Assembly: GCF_015351075.1 (NCBI RefSeq)
Contig: NZ_JADKRS010000001.1
Location: forward strand, 186,001-250,000
DNA from: Clavibacter sp. VKM Ac-2873
Lineage (GTDB): Bacteria > Actinomycetota > Actinomycetes > Actinomycetales > Microbacteriaceae
Direction of reading: 5' to 3'
DNA length: 64,000 bases
Shown: positions 36,176-47,223 of the stretch, piece after piece
How positions within the stretch are numbered: the first letter of the stretch is position 1
Layout of the letters: each line of letters starts with the position of its first letter
Translations under genes and position numbers: made by a program
Notes under the pieces: generated by a model
Database searches by the model: none
The model's input: the letters and a program-made list of their open reading frames with translations, nothing else
What the model was told of the DNA's origin: nothing

Positions 36176-36403
36176 ATGACACCGACCGCGACCGAGCGTC
36201 CCGTGGACGAGCTCGACAACAACCAGCTCACCGCCAACGACCGCTGCGACAGCTGCGGAGCCCAGGCGTACATCCGCGTCGAGGTGAACAGCAGCGAGCT
36301 CCTCTTCTGCGCCCACCACGGCAAGAAGTACCAGGAGAAGCTGTCGGCCATCGCCACGAGCTGGCACGACGAGTCGAGCCGACTGCTCGACGAGCGCGCC
36401 TAG
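36176..36403 (+). CDS. DUF7455 small zinc-ribbon-like protein
   Basis: A 75-aa protein with CDSCG (about residues 24-28) and CAHHG (about 46-50), forming a likely CxxC/CxxH zinc site. It matches the small DUF7455 family encoded near sigA in actinobacteria. Function unknown. GGAGGGG lies upstream of the ATG. Divergent from parE. Confidence 0.85.
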   Translation: MTPTATERPVDELDNNQLTANDRCDSCGAQAYIRVEVNSSELLFCAHHGKKYQEKLSAIATSWHDESSRLLDERA

Positions 36404-36434
36404 GACCACCCGCTCCGGTGCCGCCGGAGCACGA

Positions 36435-36468
36435 CGAAGGGCGCATCCCCACGGGGATGCGCCCTTCG
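36435..36468. terminator. Bidirectional terminator between DUF7455 and gatD
   Basis: A 16-bp perfect stem (36435-36450 with 36453-36468) that includes GGGCGCATCCCC/GGGGATGCGCCC with a tight AC loop, between convergent stops at 36403 and 36505. Confidence 0.85.
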
Positions 36469-36504
36469 CCATGTCCGGATGGTCCGCGTTCGCGCGGATC
36501 CGCG

Positions 36505-37239
36505 TCAGTAGTGCGCGGGTCGCGCCATCACGGTCGCCCGCGCCTCGCGCGCCCACTCGTCGAGCCGCTCGAGCGTCCCCGAGATGTCCGCGGGCAGCTC
36601 ACGGCCGTGTCGGGCGAGGGCCGTCGACAGCAGCTCGTCCGCGAGCCGCGGGTTGAGCGCGAGGACGGGGCCGCCGAGGTGCGTGCCGATGGACCCGCCC
36701 ACGCGGACGCCCTCCCCCCCGCCCTGGCCGGCGTTGCCGAAGCCGGCGCGCACCGTCCCGAGGGGCGACGACGTGCCGATGTCGAGGGTGGATCCGTGGT
36801 TCTCGTAGCCGACGACATCGCCCTCCGGCGTGTCGAGCACGAGGTCGCCCACGCGCCGTTCGGCCGTCAGCGTGGTGCGCACCGGCAGGACGCCCGCGCC
36901 CACGAGCTCGCCGCCGTCGACGAGGCGGACGGACTCCCCCAGGATCTGCAGGCCGCCGCCGACCGCGAGAAGCGGGACGCCGGCCTCGTGCAGCGCGATG
37001 AGGCGCGGGGCATGCGCGACGAGGTCCGGCAGGACGGCGCGCTGCGCCGTGAGCGGTCCGGATCCGACGACGACCAGGTCGGCATCGCCCGGGTCGCCGC
37101 CGCCCGGGGCGTGCCGGACGACCTCGGTGCGGATCCCGCGGATGCGCGCGCGCTCGACGAGCACGGTCACGTTCCCGCGGTCGCCGTTGATGCCGAGCTC
37201 CTCGGGGTACAGGTGCAGGATGCGCAGGGCGTCGCTCAC
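36505..37239 (-). CDS. gatD: GatD-like glutamine amidotransferase, catalytic Cys and His missing
   Basis: A 244-aa class I glutamine-amidotransferase-like protein of the CobQ/GatD type, partner of MurT. It has LYPEELGINGDRGNV at the N-terminus and YENHGS at 145-150, typical of GatD, which supplies ammonia to MurT. But the nucleophile-elbow reads A92-V-G-G-G-L-Q98 where GatD has (I/V)CGGxQ, so position 94 is Gly rather than Cys. The LHGP catalytic His motif is L188-G-G-P191. There is no cysteine anywhere in the protein. It therefore should not hydrolyse glutamine by the usual route. GTG start overlaps the murT stop (GTGA). Confidence 0.9.
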   Translation of the reverse strand: MSDALRILHLYPEELGINGDRGNVTVLVERARIRGIRTEVVRHAPGGGDPGDADLVVVGSGPLTAQRAVLPDLVAHAPRLIALHEAGVPLLAVGGGLQILGESVRLVDGGELVGAGVLPVRTTLTAERRVGDLVLDTPEGDVVGYENHGSTLDIGTSSPLGTVRAGFGNAGQGGGEGVRVGGSIGTHLGGPVLALNPRLADELLSTALARHGRELPADISGTLERLDEWAREARATVMARPAHY

Positions 37240-38516
37240 GCGGGTCCTCCCTCGAGGTCCGTGTACCCGAGGATGCGGCGGATCGCCATCATCTGCTCGT
37301 AGTTGACGATCATGGTCTTCACCCCGCGGGACGGCTTCCCCATCGCGAGGAACGCCTGCACCGCACGGCGCAGGTCGGGCTCGACCCGGCCGACCTCGAG
37401 GCCCTCGTACCCGAAGCGCACGGCCAGCTGGTAGCCCTTCGTGCCGGAGACGACGTCGGCGTGCGTGAGCGCGGAGAGGTCCGTGTCGTAGATCCACGAG
37501 GGGTCCGGCGTGCCGTCGTCCACCGCGAGCAGCACCTGCTCGGGCGGGTCGGCGAGCGCGTCGAGGTTCATCTGCAGGCTCGCCGGGTTCTTCATCATGA
37601 TGATCTCGATGTCCTCGTCGCCGGCGCGCAGCACCTCGCCGCGCCCGTAGACGGCGGCGACGGACCCGAGGCCCTCGGCCGCGCGGGCCGGGTCGAATCG
37701 GTCGCCGAGCACACGGCGCGCGGTCGCCAGCGCCCCCGCGGCGTCGACCGCGTAGTGCAGGCCGCGCGACGGCAGCGTCACCGGGAGGTCGCCGGACGCC
37801 AGGCGGAACACGGCGTCGCGGCCCGAGAGCGCGACGGCCTCGACGCCCGCGGCCACATGCACCGGGTCGGGATCCTCGGAGCCGAACCGCGGTGCGGAGG
37901 CCAGCCCGTGCTTGCTGTCGCCGAGGAGCTCCTCCGACACGCCGAACCAGTCGACGGCGGCGCGGCCGGACCGTGCGGTGTGCGCGGCGATGGCGTTGAC
38001 GTGCGCGTCGTCCCGGTTGGCGACGACCGCCTCGGTCGCCGTGGAGGCGATGCGCTCGAGCATGCCCACGACGCGGTCGGGCTCGTGGAACCGGTTGAGC
38101 TGGTCGATCTGGATGTTGAGCAGCAGCACCGTCCGCGGGGTGAGCAGAGCGGAGAGGGCGACGCCGTAGGCCTCGTCGATCTCGAGCACGGCCACGTCGG
38201 CGTCCAGGCGGCCCGACGCGTCGGCGTCCGCGAGCACCGCCGACGCGATGCCCTGCGGCAGGTTGCCGCCCGAGGGGTTCGTGAAGACGCGGAGGCCGTG
38301 GGCGCGCAGCACGGCGGTGAGCATGTGCGTGGTCGTCGACTTGCCGTTCGAGCCCGTGACCGCGACCACCCCGTGGGGCAGGTCGGCGATCGTGCGCTCG
38401 AGGAAGCGGGGATCGAGGCGGAGGGCGACGACGCCGGGCACGGCGGAGCCGCCCCCGCGGAGACGGGCGGCCCAACGGGCGGCCCGTCCCGCGGCGACGG
38501 CGAGGCGTAGGGGCAC
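37236..38516 (-). CDS. murT: MurT-like lipid II ligase subunit lacking the zinc ribbon
   Basis: A 426-aa Mur-ligase-fold protein. The ATP P-loop is TGSNGKSTTT (54-63), followed by EIDEAYG, NIQIDQLNRFHEPDRV and, in the C-terminal domain, the DPSWIYDTDLSAL segment (338-350) of MurT. In MurT/GatD the enzyme activates the D-Glu alpha-carboxyl of lipid II and amidates it. Usual MurT proteins carry a four-Cys zinc ribbon in the middle domain. Here the corresponding stretch (about 200-245) is short and the protein has no Cys at all. GTG start 3 bases after the sigA stop, so sigA-murT-gatD is probably one operon. Confidence 0.9.
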   Translation of the reverse strand: MPLRLAVAAGRAARWAARLRGGGSAVPGVVALRLDPRFLERTIADLPHGVVAVTGSNGKSTTTHMLTAVLRAHGLRVFTNPSGGNLPQGIASAVLADADASGRLDADVAVLEIDEAYGVALSALLTPRTVLLLNIQIDQLNRFHEPDRVVGMLERIASTATEAVVANRDDAHVNAIAAHTARSGRAAVDWFGVSEELLGDSKHGLASAPRFGSEDPDPVHVAAGVEAVALSGRDAVFRLASGDLPVTLPSRGLHYAVDAAGALATARRVLGDRFDPARAAEGLGSVAAVYGRGEVLRAGDEDIEIIMMKNPASLQMNLDALADPPEQVLLAVDDGTPDPSWIYDTDLSALTHADVVSGTKGYQLAVRFGYEGLEVGRVEPDLRRAVQAFLAMGKPSRGVKTMIVNYEQMMAIRRILGYTDLEGGPA

Positions 38517-38519
38517 GGC

Positions 38520-39989
<1,470 letters not shown>

Positions 39990-40134
39990 GCGAACACCTT
40001 TCGTCCCCACGACGACCGGTCGTGCGCTCCGCGGTGATGCTGCGGGGTGACCTGCCGGAGGTGGGTCGGGGTTGTTTTCGGACATTGCTAGGACCCATGT
40101 CAAGTCCGCTGCTCACGCATCACAGATGTGATGC

Positions 40135-40150
40135 CACCACCGAGGTGGTG
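40135..40150. terminator. Short hairpin in the sigA upstream gap
   Basis: CACCACC-GA-GGTGGTG, 7-bp stem, between the sigA promoter region and the end of the MFS gene at 40238. It might terminate the MFS transcript. The remainder of 39990-40237 shows no gene. Confidence 0.35.
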
Positions 40151-40237
40151 CGAGATGCAGGACATGAACGGGTCCGTACCTGATTATTGCACGGATGGGC
40201 GCGGAGGCGAGCCACTGCGCGCCCGTGGCGGCCGATG

Positions 40238-41560
40238 TCACGCGCGGCGTCGGCGTCGCCTGTCGAGGTAGGCAACCCAGAGGGGCCCCACCCGTATTCC
40301 CTCGTCGGCCATCCGGCGACGCGTCCGCCGCCGGGTGCGCACCAGCATCAGCGCGCCCGCGCCGACGACGAGGTACTGGACGGCGAAGGCGACGCGGAAC
40401 GAATCGAACGCGTAGAGGTCGCTCGGCGCCCCGCCCGCGACCCGGATCGCGTCCTGCGCGTCGAGCGCGATGCCGATGAGCAGCATCATCGTGAAGCTCG
40501 CGGTGAACCCCCCGACGTTCACGATGCCGGACGCCGCGCCGAGGCTCCGGGGCGGGTTGAACGTGCGAGCGAAGTCCAGGCCGACCTGCGAACCGGGACC
40601 GCCGACGCCGATCGCCACCACGACGAGCACCACGACCGCGAGCGGCGGCACGCCCGGCCAGAGGAGCAGCAGGGCCCAGGCAGCGCCCATCATCGCGACG
40701 AGCCCGAGCACCAGGTTCGAGCGTCGGAACGGGAAGCGCCCGGTGAGGATGCCGATCACGGGCCCGACCACCATGCCGGACGCCACGATCGCGATGAGGA
40801 GGCCCGACGCGAGCGCCGGACCGTAGCCCAGGCCGTCGACGAGGAACGGGAAGCCCCAGAGCAGGCTGAACACCGAACCGGACGACTGCGTGACGAAGTG
40901 GGACCAGAAGCCGAGCTGCGTCCCGGGCCGACGCAGGCTCCGGCCGAGCTCCCGCATGGAGTCGACCCAGGGCACGCGCGGAGGTGGGGGATCCCCCGTG
41001 GGCCGATCGCGGACGGCCACGACGACCGCGATGAAGGCGACCACCGCGACGGAGGCGGAGCCGAGGAACGCGGGCGTCCAGCCCGCGATGTGCAGCACGA
41101 GCGAGAGCGGGATCGCCGAGAGCACCTGCCCGAGCTGTCCGACGTTGGCGAACCACTGCGACAGCACGGGCACGCGCGTGCCCGAGAACCAGGAGTTGAT
41201 GAGGCGCAGACCCGACACGAACGTCATGGCGTCGCCGGCGCCCACGAGCATGCGACCCAGGATCGCGACCTCGAGCGAGGTGGAGAGGGCCAGGGTGACC
41301 TGCCCGGCCACCATGAGGAGCGCGCCGGTCGCGAGGAGGGCGCGCGGGCCGATCCGGTCGATGAGGACGCCGACCGGGATCTGCAGCGCCGCGTAGACGA
41401 CGAGCTGGGTCACCGCGAGCGTCGAGAGCAGCGACGCCGAGACGTGGAACCGCTCCCCTGCCTCGACCGAGGCGATGCCGAGCGAGCCACGCTGCAGGAC
41501 AGAGGAGAGGTACGCCACCATGGCGACGCCGAGGACGATGCGGGCGCGGCGGGTGCTCAT
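40238..41560 (-). CDS. MFS transporter
   Basis: A 440-aa membrane protein with about twelve helices. The signature loop between helices 2 and 3 is GVLIDRIGPRAL. A long intracellular loop (about 185-215) splits the halves. The basic C-terminal tail RRRRRRA lies in the cytoplasm. The family resembles nitrate/sugar-phosphate type MFS carriers in the YQWFANVGQLG region, but the substrate is not predictable. Single-gene unit. Confidence 0.85.
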   Translation of the reverse strand: MSTRRARIVLGVAMVAYLSSVLQRGSLGIASVEAGERFHVSASLLSTLAVTQLVVYAALQIPVGVLIDRIGPRALLATGALLMVAGQVTLALSTSLEVAILGRMLVGAGDAMTFVSGLRLINSWFSGTRVPVLSQWFANVGQLGQVLSAIPLSLVLHIAGWTPAFLGSASVAVVAFIAVVVAVRDRPTGDPPPPRVPWVDSMRELGRSLRRPGTQLGFWSHFVTQSSGSVFSLLWGFPFLVDGLGYGPALASGLLIAIVASGMVVGPVIGILTGRFPFRRSNLVLGLVAMMGAAWALLLLWPGVPPLAVVVLVVVAIGVGGPGSQVGLDFARTFNPPRSLGAASGIVNVGGFTASFTMMLLIGIALDAQDAIRVAGGAPSDLYAFDSFRVAFAVQYLVVGAGALMLVRTRRRTRRRMADEGIRVGPLWVAYLDRRRRRRA

Positions 41561-41635
41561 CGGGACGAGGATACCGACCCCGCGGAGTCCTCCCCGCCGG
41601 CTCGAGCGGACCTCGCCGGGATCAGCTCGCGGGCG

Positions 41636-42556
41636 TCACGCCGCGTCGCCGTCGCCGGGACGGCGCCGTGCGAGGAACTTCTCCAGCTCCGCGGCGATCT
41701 CGTCCGCCGTCGGCAGCGCGCCGTCCTCGTCGGTGAGCGGCGACTTGAGGGGGGTGTCCTCCATGTAGCTGTCGTAGCGCTCCTCGAGGGTCGTGACGAG
41801 GCGTGCCAGCTCCTGGTTGCCCGCGACCTGCTCGTCGATGCGGCCCACGAAGTCACGGCCCTCCTCACGGAGCCGGTCGGTCGGGAAGATGAGGCCGGTC
41901 GCGGCGCTGATGCTCTCCAGCGCGGCGACCGCGGCGAGGGGGAACTCCGTGTCCGCGAGGTAGTGCGGGACGAGGAGCACGAAGCCGGCGACGGGGTGGC
42001 CGGCGTCGTGCAGGCGGTGCTCGACCAGGTGCAGCGCGTTCGCCGGCACCTGCGTGTGCGGCTTCCACACGCTGAGCGCATCGATGAGCTCCGCGCGGTT
42101 GCCGCTCACGGTGACGTTGATGTCGCGCGTGTGCGGCACGGGCATCGGGATGGCGTGCACCCACGTGGTGGTGGACACCCGGTAGCGGTCGACGATGCCC
42201 AGGACGGCCGCCGTGAACGCCTCCCAGCGGAAGTCGGGCTCGAACCCGGTGAGGAGGAGGAACGGCTGCCCGATCTCGTCGTGCGCGAGGTAGAGAGCCA
42301 GGCGCGCCGGACGGTAGTCGGCCAGGTGGTCCTGGTCGAAGTAGATCGTGGGTCGGCGCGCGCGGTAGTCGAGCAGGGTGTCGGTGTCGAAGCGGAGGAC
42401 GTCACGGTGGCTCAGGGTGCTCAGCAGGTACTCGCTCACCTGGGACACGCCGGAGCCCGCATCGGAGAAGCCGGTGAGCCCGGCGACCAGGGGCAGGCCG
42501 GTCGGCACCTCGCCGATGTCGGTGTCGATCTCGTACAGTCCGTCCGCATCTGCCAT
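41636..42556 (-). CDS. PAC2 family protein
   Basis: A 306-aa soluble protein of the PAC2 (proteasome assembly chaperone 2-like) superfamily. Characteristic parts are VAGLTGFSDAGSGVSQ, PFLLLTGFEPDFRWEAF and AIPMPVPHTR. Bacterial members have no assigned role. Divergent from pepA, with about 170 bases between starts. Confidence 0.88.
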   Translation of the reverse strand: MADADGLYEIDTDIGEVPTGLPLVAGLTGFSDAGSGVSQVSEYLLSTLSHRDVLRFDTDTLLDYRARRPTIYFDQDHLADYRPARLALYLAHDEIGQPFLLLTGFEPDFRWEAFTAAVLGIVDRYRVSTTTWVHAIPMPVPHTRDINVTVSGNRAELIDALSVWKPHTQVPANALHLVEHRLHDAGHPVAGFVLLVPHYLADTEFPLAAVAALESISAATGLIFPTDRLREEGRDFVGRIDEQVAGNQELARLVTTLEERYDSYMEDTPLKSPLTDEDGALPTADEIAAELEKFLARRRPGDGDAA

Positions 42557-42723
42557 GGATCAACTCTAAGCCGCGCCTCCGACGGCCCCTCCCGGGCCGG
42601 GCGCCGTCCGTGCCGCCGAGAGCGAACACGGATGCCGGGCCGGACGGGCTCGCGGTGTCGGCCGTCCTCGGGAGCGACGGCTCCCAGGCGTGGCGTCCGC
42701 GCGCGTCGCTAGGCTCGACGCCC

Positions 42724-44232
42724 ATGACCCTCCCCCTTCTCTCCGTGTCCTCCGACCGCGCCGTCGACGTGGAGGCGGACGCGCTCGTCGTCGCCGTCTC
42801 CAGCGAGAAGGAGGGGATCCGGGTGCACGCGCCCGAGGGCCTCGAGCTCGACGCGGACGTGCTGTCCGCCGTCGGCGTCACCGGCGGTCGCGACGAGGTC
42901 GTCCGCGTCGCGGGGACGGGCACGGCCGCCCGCACGATCGCGCTGGTGGGCGTCGGCTCGGGACCGCTGGACGCCGTGGCGCTCCGCTACGCCGTCGGCA
43001 GCGCGACCCGCCAGCTGCGCGGCGTGGAGAGCGTGGCCGTCGCGGTCCCCGTGGACACCGTCGTGGAGCTCGCCGCCGTGCTCGAGGGCGCGGCCCTCGG
43101 CGTCTACTCCTTCGACTCCTACCGCCGCGACTCGCTCGCCGGACAGAAGCCGCGCGCCTCCTCCATCACCGTGCTCGCCTCGGGCGATTCGTGGACCGCC
43201 GAGGACGCCGACGAGGCCGTGGCACGGGCGGTCGCGGTCGCCGGCGCGGTCGCGGGGACCAAGGACCTCGTGAACACCCCGCCGCTCGACCTGTATCCCG
43301 CGACGTTCGTGGACGCGGTCCGGGAGCGCACGGCAGGTCTGCCCGTGGACGTCCGCGTCTGGGACGAGGAGGCGCTCGCGGCCGACGGCTTCGGCGGCAT
43401 CCTCGGCGTGGGCCAGGGTTCGACGCGCCCGCCCCGCCTCGTGAAGGTCTCCTACTCCCCCGCCGGCGCGACGCGGCACCTCGCGCTCGTGGGCAAGGGC
43501 ATCACCTACGACACGGGCGGCATCTCGCTGAAGCCCGCCGTTCCCATGATCGGCATGAAGTACGACATGACCGGCGCCGCGACGATCCTCGAGGTCGTCG
43601 TCGCGGCCGCGCGGCTGGAGCTGCCCGTCCGCCTCACGGCCTGGCTCTGTATCGCCGAGAACATGCCGTCCGGCTCCGCGATCCGCCCGGACGACGTCCT
43701 GCGCATGCGCGGCGGCACGACCGTGGAGGTCCTCAACACGGACGCCGAGGGCCGGCTCGTCATGGCTGACGGCATCGTCGCGGCCAGCGAGGAGCACCCG
43801 GATGCCATCGTCGACATCGCGACGCTGACCGGGGCGCAGGTCGTGGCTCTCGGCGAGCGGTACTCCGCCGTCATGGGCGAGGACGCCCTCGTGGCGCGTC
43901 TCCTCGACGCGGCCCGTGAACAGGGCGAGAGCATGTGGGGCATGCCGCTCCCCGAGGAGATGCGCGCGCTGCTCGCCTCCGACATCGCGGACATCGCCAA
44001 CGTCAAGCCCGGAAATCCCGCCGGCGGCATGCTCGTCGCCGGCGTGTTCCTCAAGGAGTTCGTGGGCCGGACCGGCGACGCCGACGACGCCCCCCGCATC
44101 CCGTGGGCGCACATCGACATCGCGGGTCCGTCGCACAACAAGGGCGGCGGCCACGGCTTCACGGGGAAGGGCCCGACCGGCGTCGCGGTGCGCACGCTGC
44201 TGGCCCTGGCCTCCGGGTTTTCACGCGCGTAG
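42724..44232 (+). CDS. pepA: Leucyl aminopeptidase
   Basis: A 502-aa M17 zinc/manganese aminopeptidase that removes N-terminal residues from peptides. The active-site block is KGITYDTGGISLKP and the NTDAEGRL signature is in the C-terminal catalytic domain (about 160-502). ATG start at 42724; the extension upstream is not needed. Length is normal for the family. Confidence 0.95.
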   Translation: MTLPLLSVSSDRAVDVEADALVVAVSSEKEGIRVHAPEGLELDADVLSAVGVTGGRDEVVRVAGTGTAARTIALVGVGSGPLDAVALRYAVGSATRQLRGVESVAVAVPVDTVVELAAVLEGAALGVYSFDSYRRDSLAGQKPRASSITVLASGDSWTAEDADEAVARAVAVAGAVAGTKDLVNTPPLDLYPATFVDAVRERTAGLPVDVRVWDEEALAADGFGGILGVGQGSTRPPRLVKVSYSPAGATRHLALVGKGITYDTGGISLKPAVPMIGMKYDMTGAATILEVVVAAARLELPVRLTAWLCIAENMPSGSAIRPDDVLRMRGGTTVEVLNTDAEGRLVMADGIVAASEEHPDAIVDIATLTGAQVVALGERYSAVMGEDALVARLLDAAREQGESMWGMPLPEEMRALLASDIADIANVKPGNPAGGMLVAGVFLKEFVGRTGDADDAPRIPWAHIDIAGPSHNKGGGHGFTGKGPTGVAVRTLLALASGFSRA

Positions 44233-44323
44233 TAGGCTCGGAGAGGCCTCCTGAGGGGGTCCCGCGCCCGCCCGGTCGGGCGGTCGCATGAGACGACCTT
44301 GATGCATACGAGGGAGATCCTGG

Positions 44324-45697
44324 GTGTCGGAACAGAACTTTGACGTGGTGGTGCTCGGCGGCGGGAGCGGCGGCTACGCAGCGGCGCTCCGTGCGGTGCA
44401 GCTGGGCAAGACCGTGGGCCTCGTGGAGAAGGGCAAGCTGGGCGGCACCTGCCTCCACCGCGGCTGCATCCCCACGAAGGCGCTCCTGCACTCGGCCGAG
44501 GTGGCCGACGTCTCGCGGGAGTCGGAGAAGTACGGCGTCAACGTCACGTTCGACGGGGTCGACATCGCGCGGGTCAACGCCTACCGCGAGGCCATCGTCG
44601 CCAGCAAGTACAAGGGCCTCCAGGGCCTCATCAAGGCCCGCGGCATCACCGTCATCGAGGGCGAGGGCCGCCTGACCTCCGGCACCACCGTGCAGGTCGG
44701 CGACCAGACCATCACCGGGAAGAGCATCGTCCTCGCGACCGGGTCGTACTCCCGGACCCTCCCCGGCCTCGAGATCGGCGGCCGCGTCATCACGAGCGAG
44801 CAGGCGCTCGAGCTCGACTACATCCCCAAGAAGGTCGCGATCCTCGGCGGCGGCGTCATCGGCGTCGAGTTCGCCTCCGTCTGGCGCTCCTTCGGCGTCG
44901 AGGTGCAGATCATCGAGGCCCTCCCCCACCTCGTGCCGAACGAGGAGGAGTCGATCAGCAAGCAGTTCGAGCGTGCGTTCCGCAAGCGCGGCATCGCGTT
45001 CTCCCTCGGCGTGCGCTTCAAGTCCGTGACGCAGGACGACCAGGGCGTCCAGGTCTCCCTCGAGGACGGCACGACCTACGACGCCGACCTCCTGCTCGTC
45101 GCCGTGGGCCGTGGCCCGGCGACCCAGGGCCTCGGCTTCGAGGAGGCGGGCGTCACGACGGACCGCGGCTTCGTGTTGACGGACGAGCGGCTGCAGACCA
45201 GCGTCCCCGGCGTCTACGCCGTCGGCGACATCGTCCCCGGCCTCCAGCTCGCCCACCGGGGCTTCCAGCAGGGCATCTTCGTCGCGGAGGAGATCGCGGG
45301 CAACAAGCCCGTGGTCGTCGAGGACATCAACATCCCCAAGGTCACCTACTCCGACCCCGAGGTCGCGAGCGTGGGCTACAGCGAGGCCAAGGCCGTCGAG
45401 AAGTTCGGTGCCGACAAGGTCTCCAGCTACGAGTACAACCTCGGCGGCAACGGCAAGAGCTCCATCCTGGGCACAGCCGGATCCATCAAGGTCGTCCGCG
45501 TCCAGGACGGCCCCGTCGTCGGCATCCACATGATCGGCGCCCGGGTCGGCGAGCTCATCGGCGAAGGCCAGCTCATCGTCAACTGGGAGGCCTACCCCGA
45601 GGACGTCGCCAACCTGGTGCACGCCCACCCCACCCAGAACGAGGCGCTCGGCGAGGCCCATCTGGCACTCGCCGGCACTCCGTTGCACGCCCTGTAG
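44324..45697 (+). CDS. lpdA: Dihydrolipoyl dehydrogenase (E3)
   Basis: A 457-aa flavoprotein disulfide reductase that reoxidises dihydrolipoyl groups of the 2-oxoacid dehydrogenase complexes. FAD motif GGGSGGYAA (12-20), redox-active disulfide C43-C48 in GGTCLHRGCIPTK, and the C-terminal HAHPTQNE dimer motif with the catalytic His. GTG start. Followed by sucB after 60 bases, so it is probably co-transcribed as E3 of that complex. Confidence 0.95.
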   Translation: MSEQNFDVVVLGGGSGGYAAALRAVQLGKTVGLVEKGKLGGTCLHRGCIPTKALLHSAEVADVSRESEKYGVNVTFDGVDIARVNAYREAIVASKYKGLQGLIKARGITVIEGEGRLTSGTTVQVGDQTITGKSIVLATGSYSRTLPGLEIGGRVITSEQALELDYIPKKVAILGGGVIGVEFASVWRSFGVEVQIIEALPHLVPNEEESISKQFERAFRKRGIAFSLGVRFKSVTQDDQGVQVSLEDGTTYDADLLLVAVGRGPATQGLGFEEAGVTTDRGFVLTDERLQTSVPGVYAVGDIVPGLQLAHRGFQQGIFVAEEIAGNKPVVVEDINIPKVTYSDPEVASVGYSEAKAVEKFGADKVSSYEYNLGGNGKSSILGTAGSIKVVRVQDGPVVGIHMIGARVGELIGEGQLIVNWEAYPEDVANLVHAHPTQNEALGEAHLALAGTPLHAL

Positions 45698-45757
45698 CAC
45701 CCCGCCACCACCGACACACAAGCCGGGTCCGGAGTCGGGCCTGAAGGAGACAACAGC

Positions 45758-47197
45758 ATGAGCGAATCCGTCAACCTGCCCGCACTCGGCGAGAGCGTCA
45801 CCGAGGGCACGGTGACCCGCTGGCTCAAGAACGTCGGCGACCACGTCGAGGTCGACGAGCCCCTGCTCGAGGTGTCGACCGACAAGGTGGACACCGAGAT
45901 CCCGTCGCCGGTCGCCGGCGTCATCGAGGAGATCCTCGTCCAGGAGGACGAGACCGTCGAGGTCGGCGCCGAGCTGGTCCGGATCGGCGACGGTTCGGGC
46001 GGGGGCGACGCTCCCTCGGAGGAGCCGGCCGCGACGCAGCCCGAGGAGCCGGCGGCCGATGAGGCCGTCGAGGACACCGTCACCCCCTCCACCGAGGCGG
46101 ACGACGACGCCGAGGCGCCCGCGCCCGTGGAGCCCGAGCCGGCACCCGCCGCCGCGCAGGAGGCCCCCGCCGCCGCGGAGGCTCCCGCACCCGTACCCGC
46201 GCCGGCTACGCCGGCGCCCGCCGCCGCTGCGCCCGCGCCCGCCACCGCTCCCGCGCCTGCCCCGGCTCCCGCCGCATCCGGCAACGCCGGCTACGTGACG
46301 CCGCTCGTCCGCAAGCTCGCCAACGAGCGCGGCGTGGACATCGGCACGCTCACCGGCACCGGTGTGGGAGGACGCATCCGCAAGGAGGACGTCCTCGCCG
46401 CGGCCGAGGCGGCCGCGGCGACGAGCACCCCCGCGGCATCGGCTCCCGCCGCCCCCGCGGCAGCGCCCCTGGAGACGTCGCCGCTGCGCGGCACGACCGC
46501 GAAGATGTCCCGCATGCGCAAGCTCATCGCCGACCGCGCGGTGGTGTCGATGCAGTCGACGGCCCAGCTCACCTCGGTGGTGGAGGTCGACGTCACGAAG
46601 GTGGCTCGCTTCCGCGACCGCGTGAAGGGCGACTTCCTCGAGAAGACGGGCGTCAAGCTCTCGTTCCTGCCCTTCTTCGCCCTCGCCGCGGCCGAGGCGC
46701 TGAAGGCCTACCCCGTCGTCAACGCGACGGTCGACGGCGACAGCATCGTCTACCCGGACCACGAGAACATCAGCATCGCGGTCGACACGGAGCGCGGGCT
46801 GCTCACCCCCGTCGTCAAGAACGCCGAGGGCAAGAACCTGGCGCAGTTCGCGGCGGAGATCGCCGACCTGGCCGCACGCACGCGCGACAACAAGCTGTCC
46901 CCCGACGAGCTGGCCGGCGGCACCTTCACGCTGACCAACACCGGCTCGCGCGGCGCGCTGTTCGACACGCCCGTGGTGTTCCTGCCGCAGTCCGCCATCC
47001 TCGGCACCGGCATCGTCACGAAGCGCCCGGTCGTCATCACGGCAGACGGGCAGGACACCATCGCCATCCGCTCCACCGTCTACCTCGCGCTCTCCTACGA
47101 CCACCGGATCGTCGACGGGGCCGACGCCTCGCGCTTCCTCGTGGCCGTGAAGAACCGTCTCGAGGCAGGTGCGTTCGACGCCGACCTGGGCATCTAG
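45758..47197 (+). CDS. sucB: 2-oxoglutarate dehydrogenase E2 (dihydrolipoamide succinyltransferase)
   Basis: A 479-aa E2 core enzyme. One lipoyl domain (1-80) with lipoyl-lysine K43 in [10 protein letters not shown], an Ala/Pro/Glu linker (about 85-170), a peripheral subunit-binding domain beginning [14 protein letters not shown], a second linker, and a catalytic acyltransferase domain ending in [14 protein letters not shown] with the catalytic His and Asp. Single lipoyl domain and neighbouring lpdA favour the 2-oxoglutarate complex; pyruvate E2 is the alternative. Confidence 0.9.
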   Translation: MSESVNLPALGESVTEGTVTRWLKNVGDHVEVDEPLLEVSTDKVDTEIPSPVAGVIEEILVQEDETVEVGAELVRIGDGSGGGDAPSEEPAATQPEEPAADEAVEDTVTPSTEADDDAEAPAPVEPEPAPAAAQEAPAAAEAPAPVPAPATPAPAAAAPAPATAPAPAPAPAASGNAGYVTPLVRKLANERGVDIGTLTGTGVGGRIRKEDVLAAAEAAAATSTPAASAPAAPAAAPLETSPLRGTTAKMSRMRKLIADRAVVSMQSTAQLTSVVEVDVTKVARFRDRVKGDFLEKTGVKLSFLPFFALAAAEALKAYPVVNATVDGDSIVYPDHENISIAVDTERGLLTPVVKNAEGKNLAQFAAEIADLAARTRDNKLSPDELAGGTFTLTNTGSRGALFDTPVVFLPQSAILGTGIVTKRPVVITADGQDTIAIRSTVYLALSYDHRIVDGADASRFLVAVKNRLEAGAFDADLGI

Positions 47198-47223
47198 GTC
47201 AGTCCGGGTCCCGAAGGCGTCCC

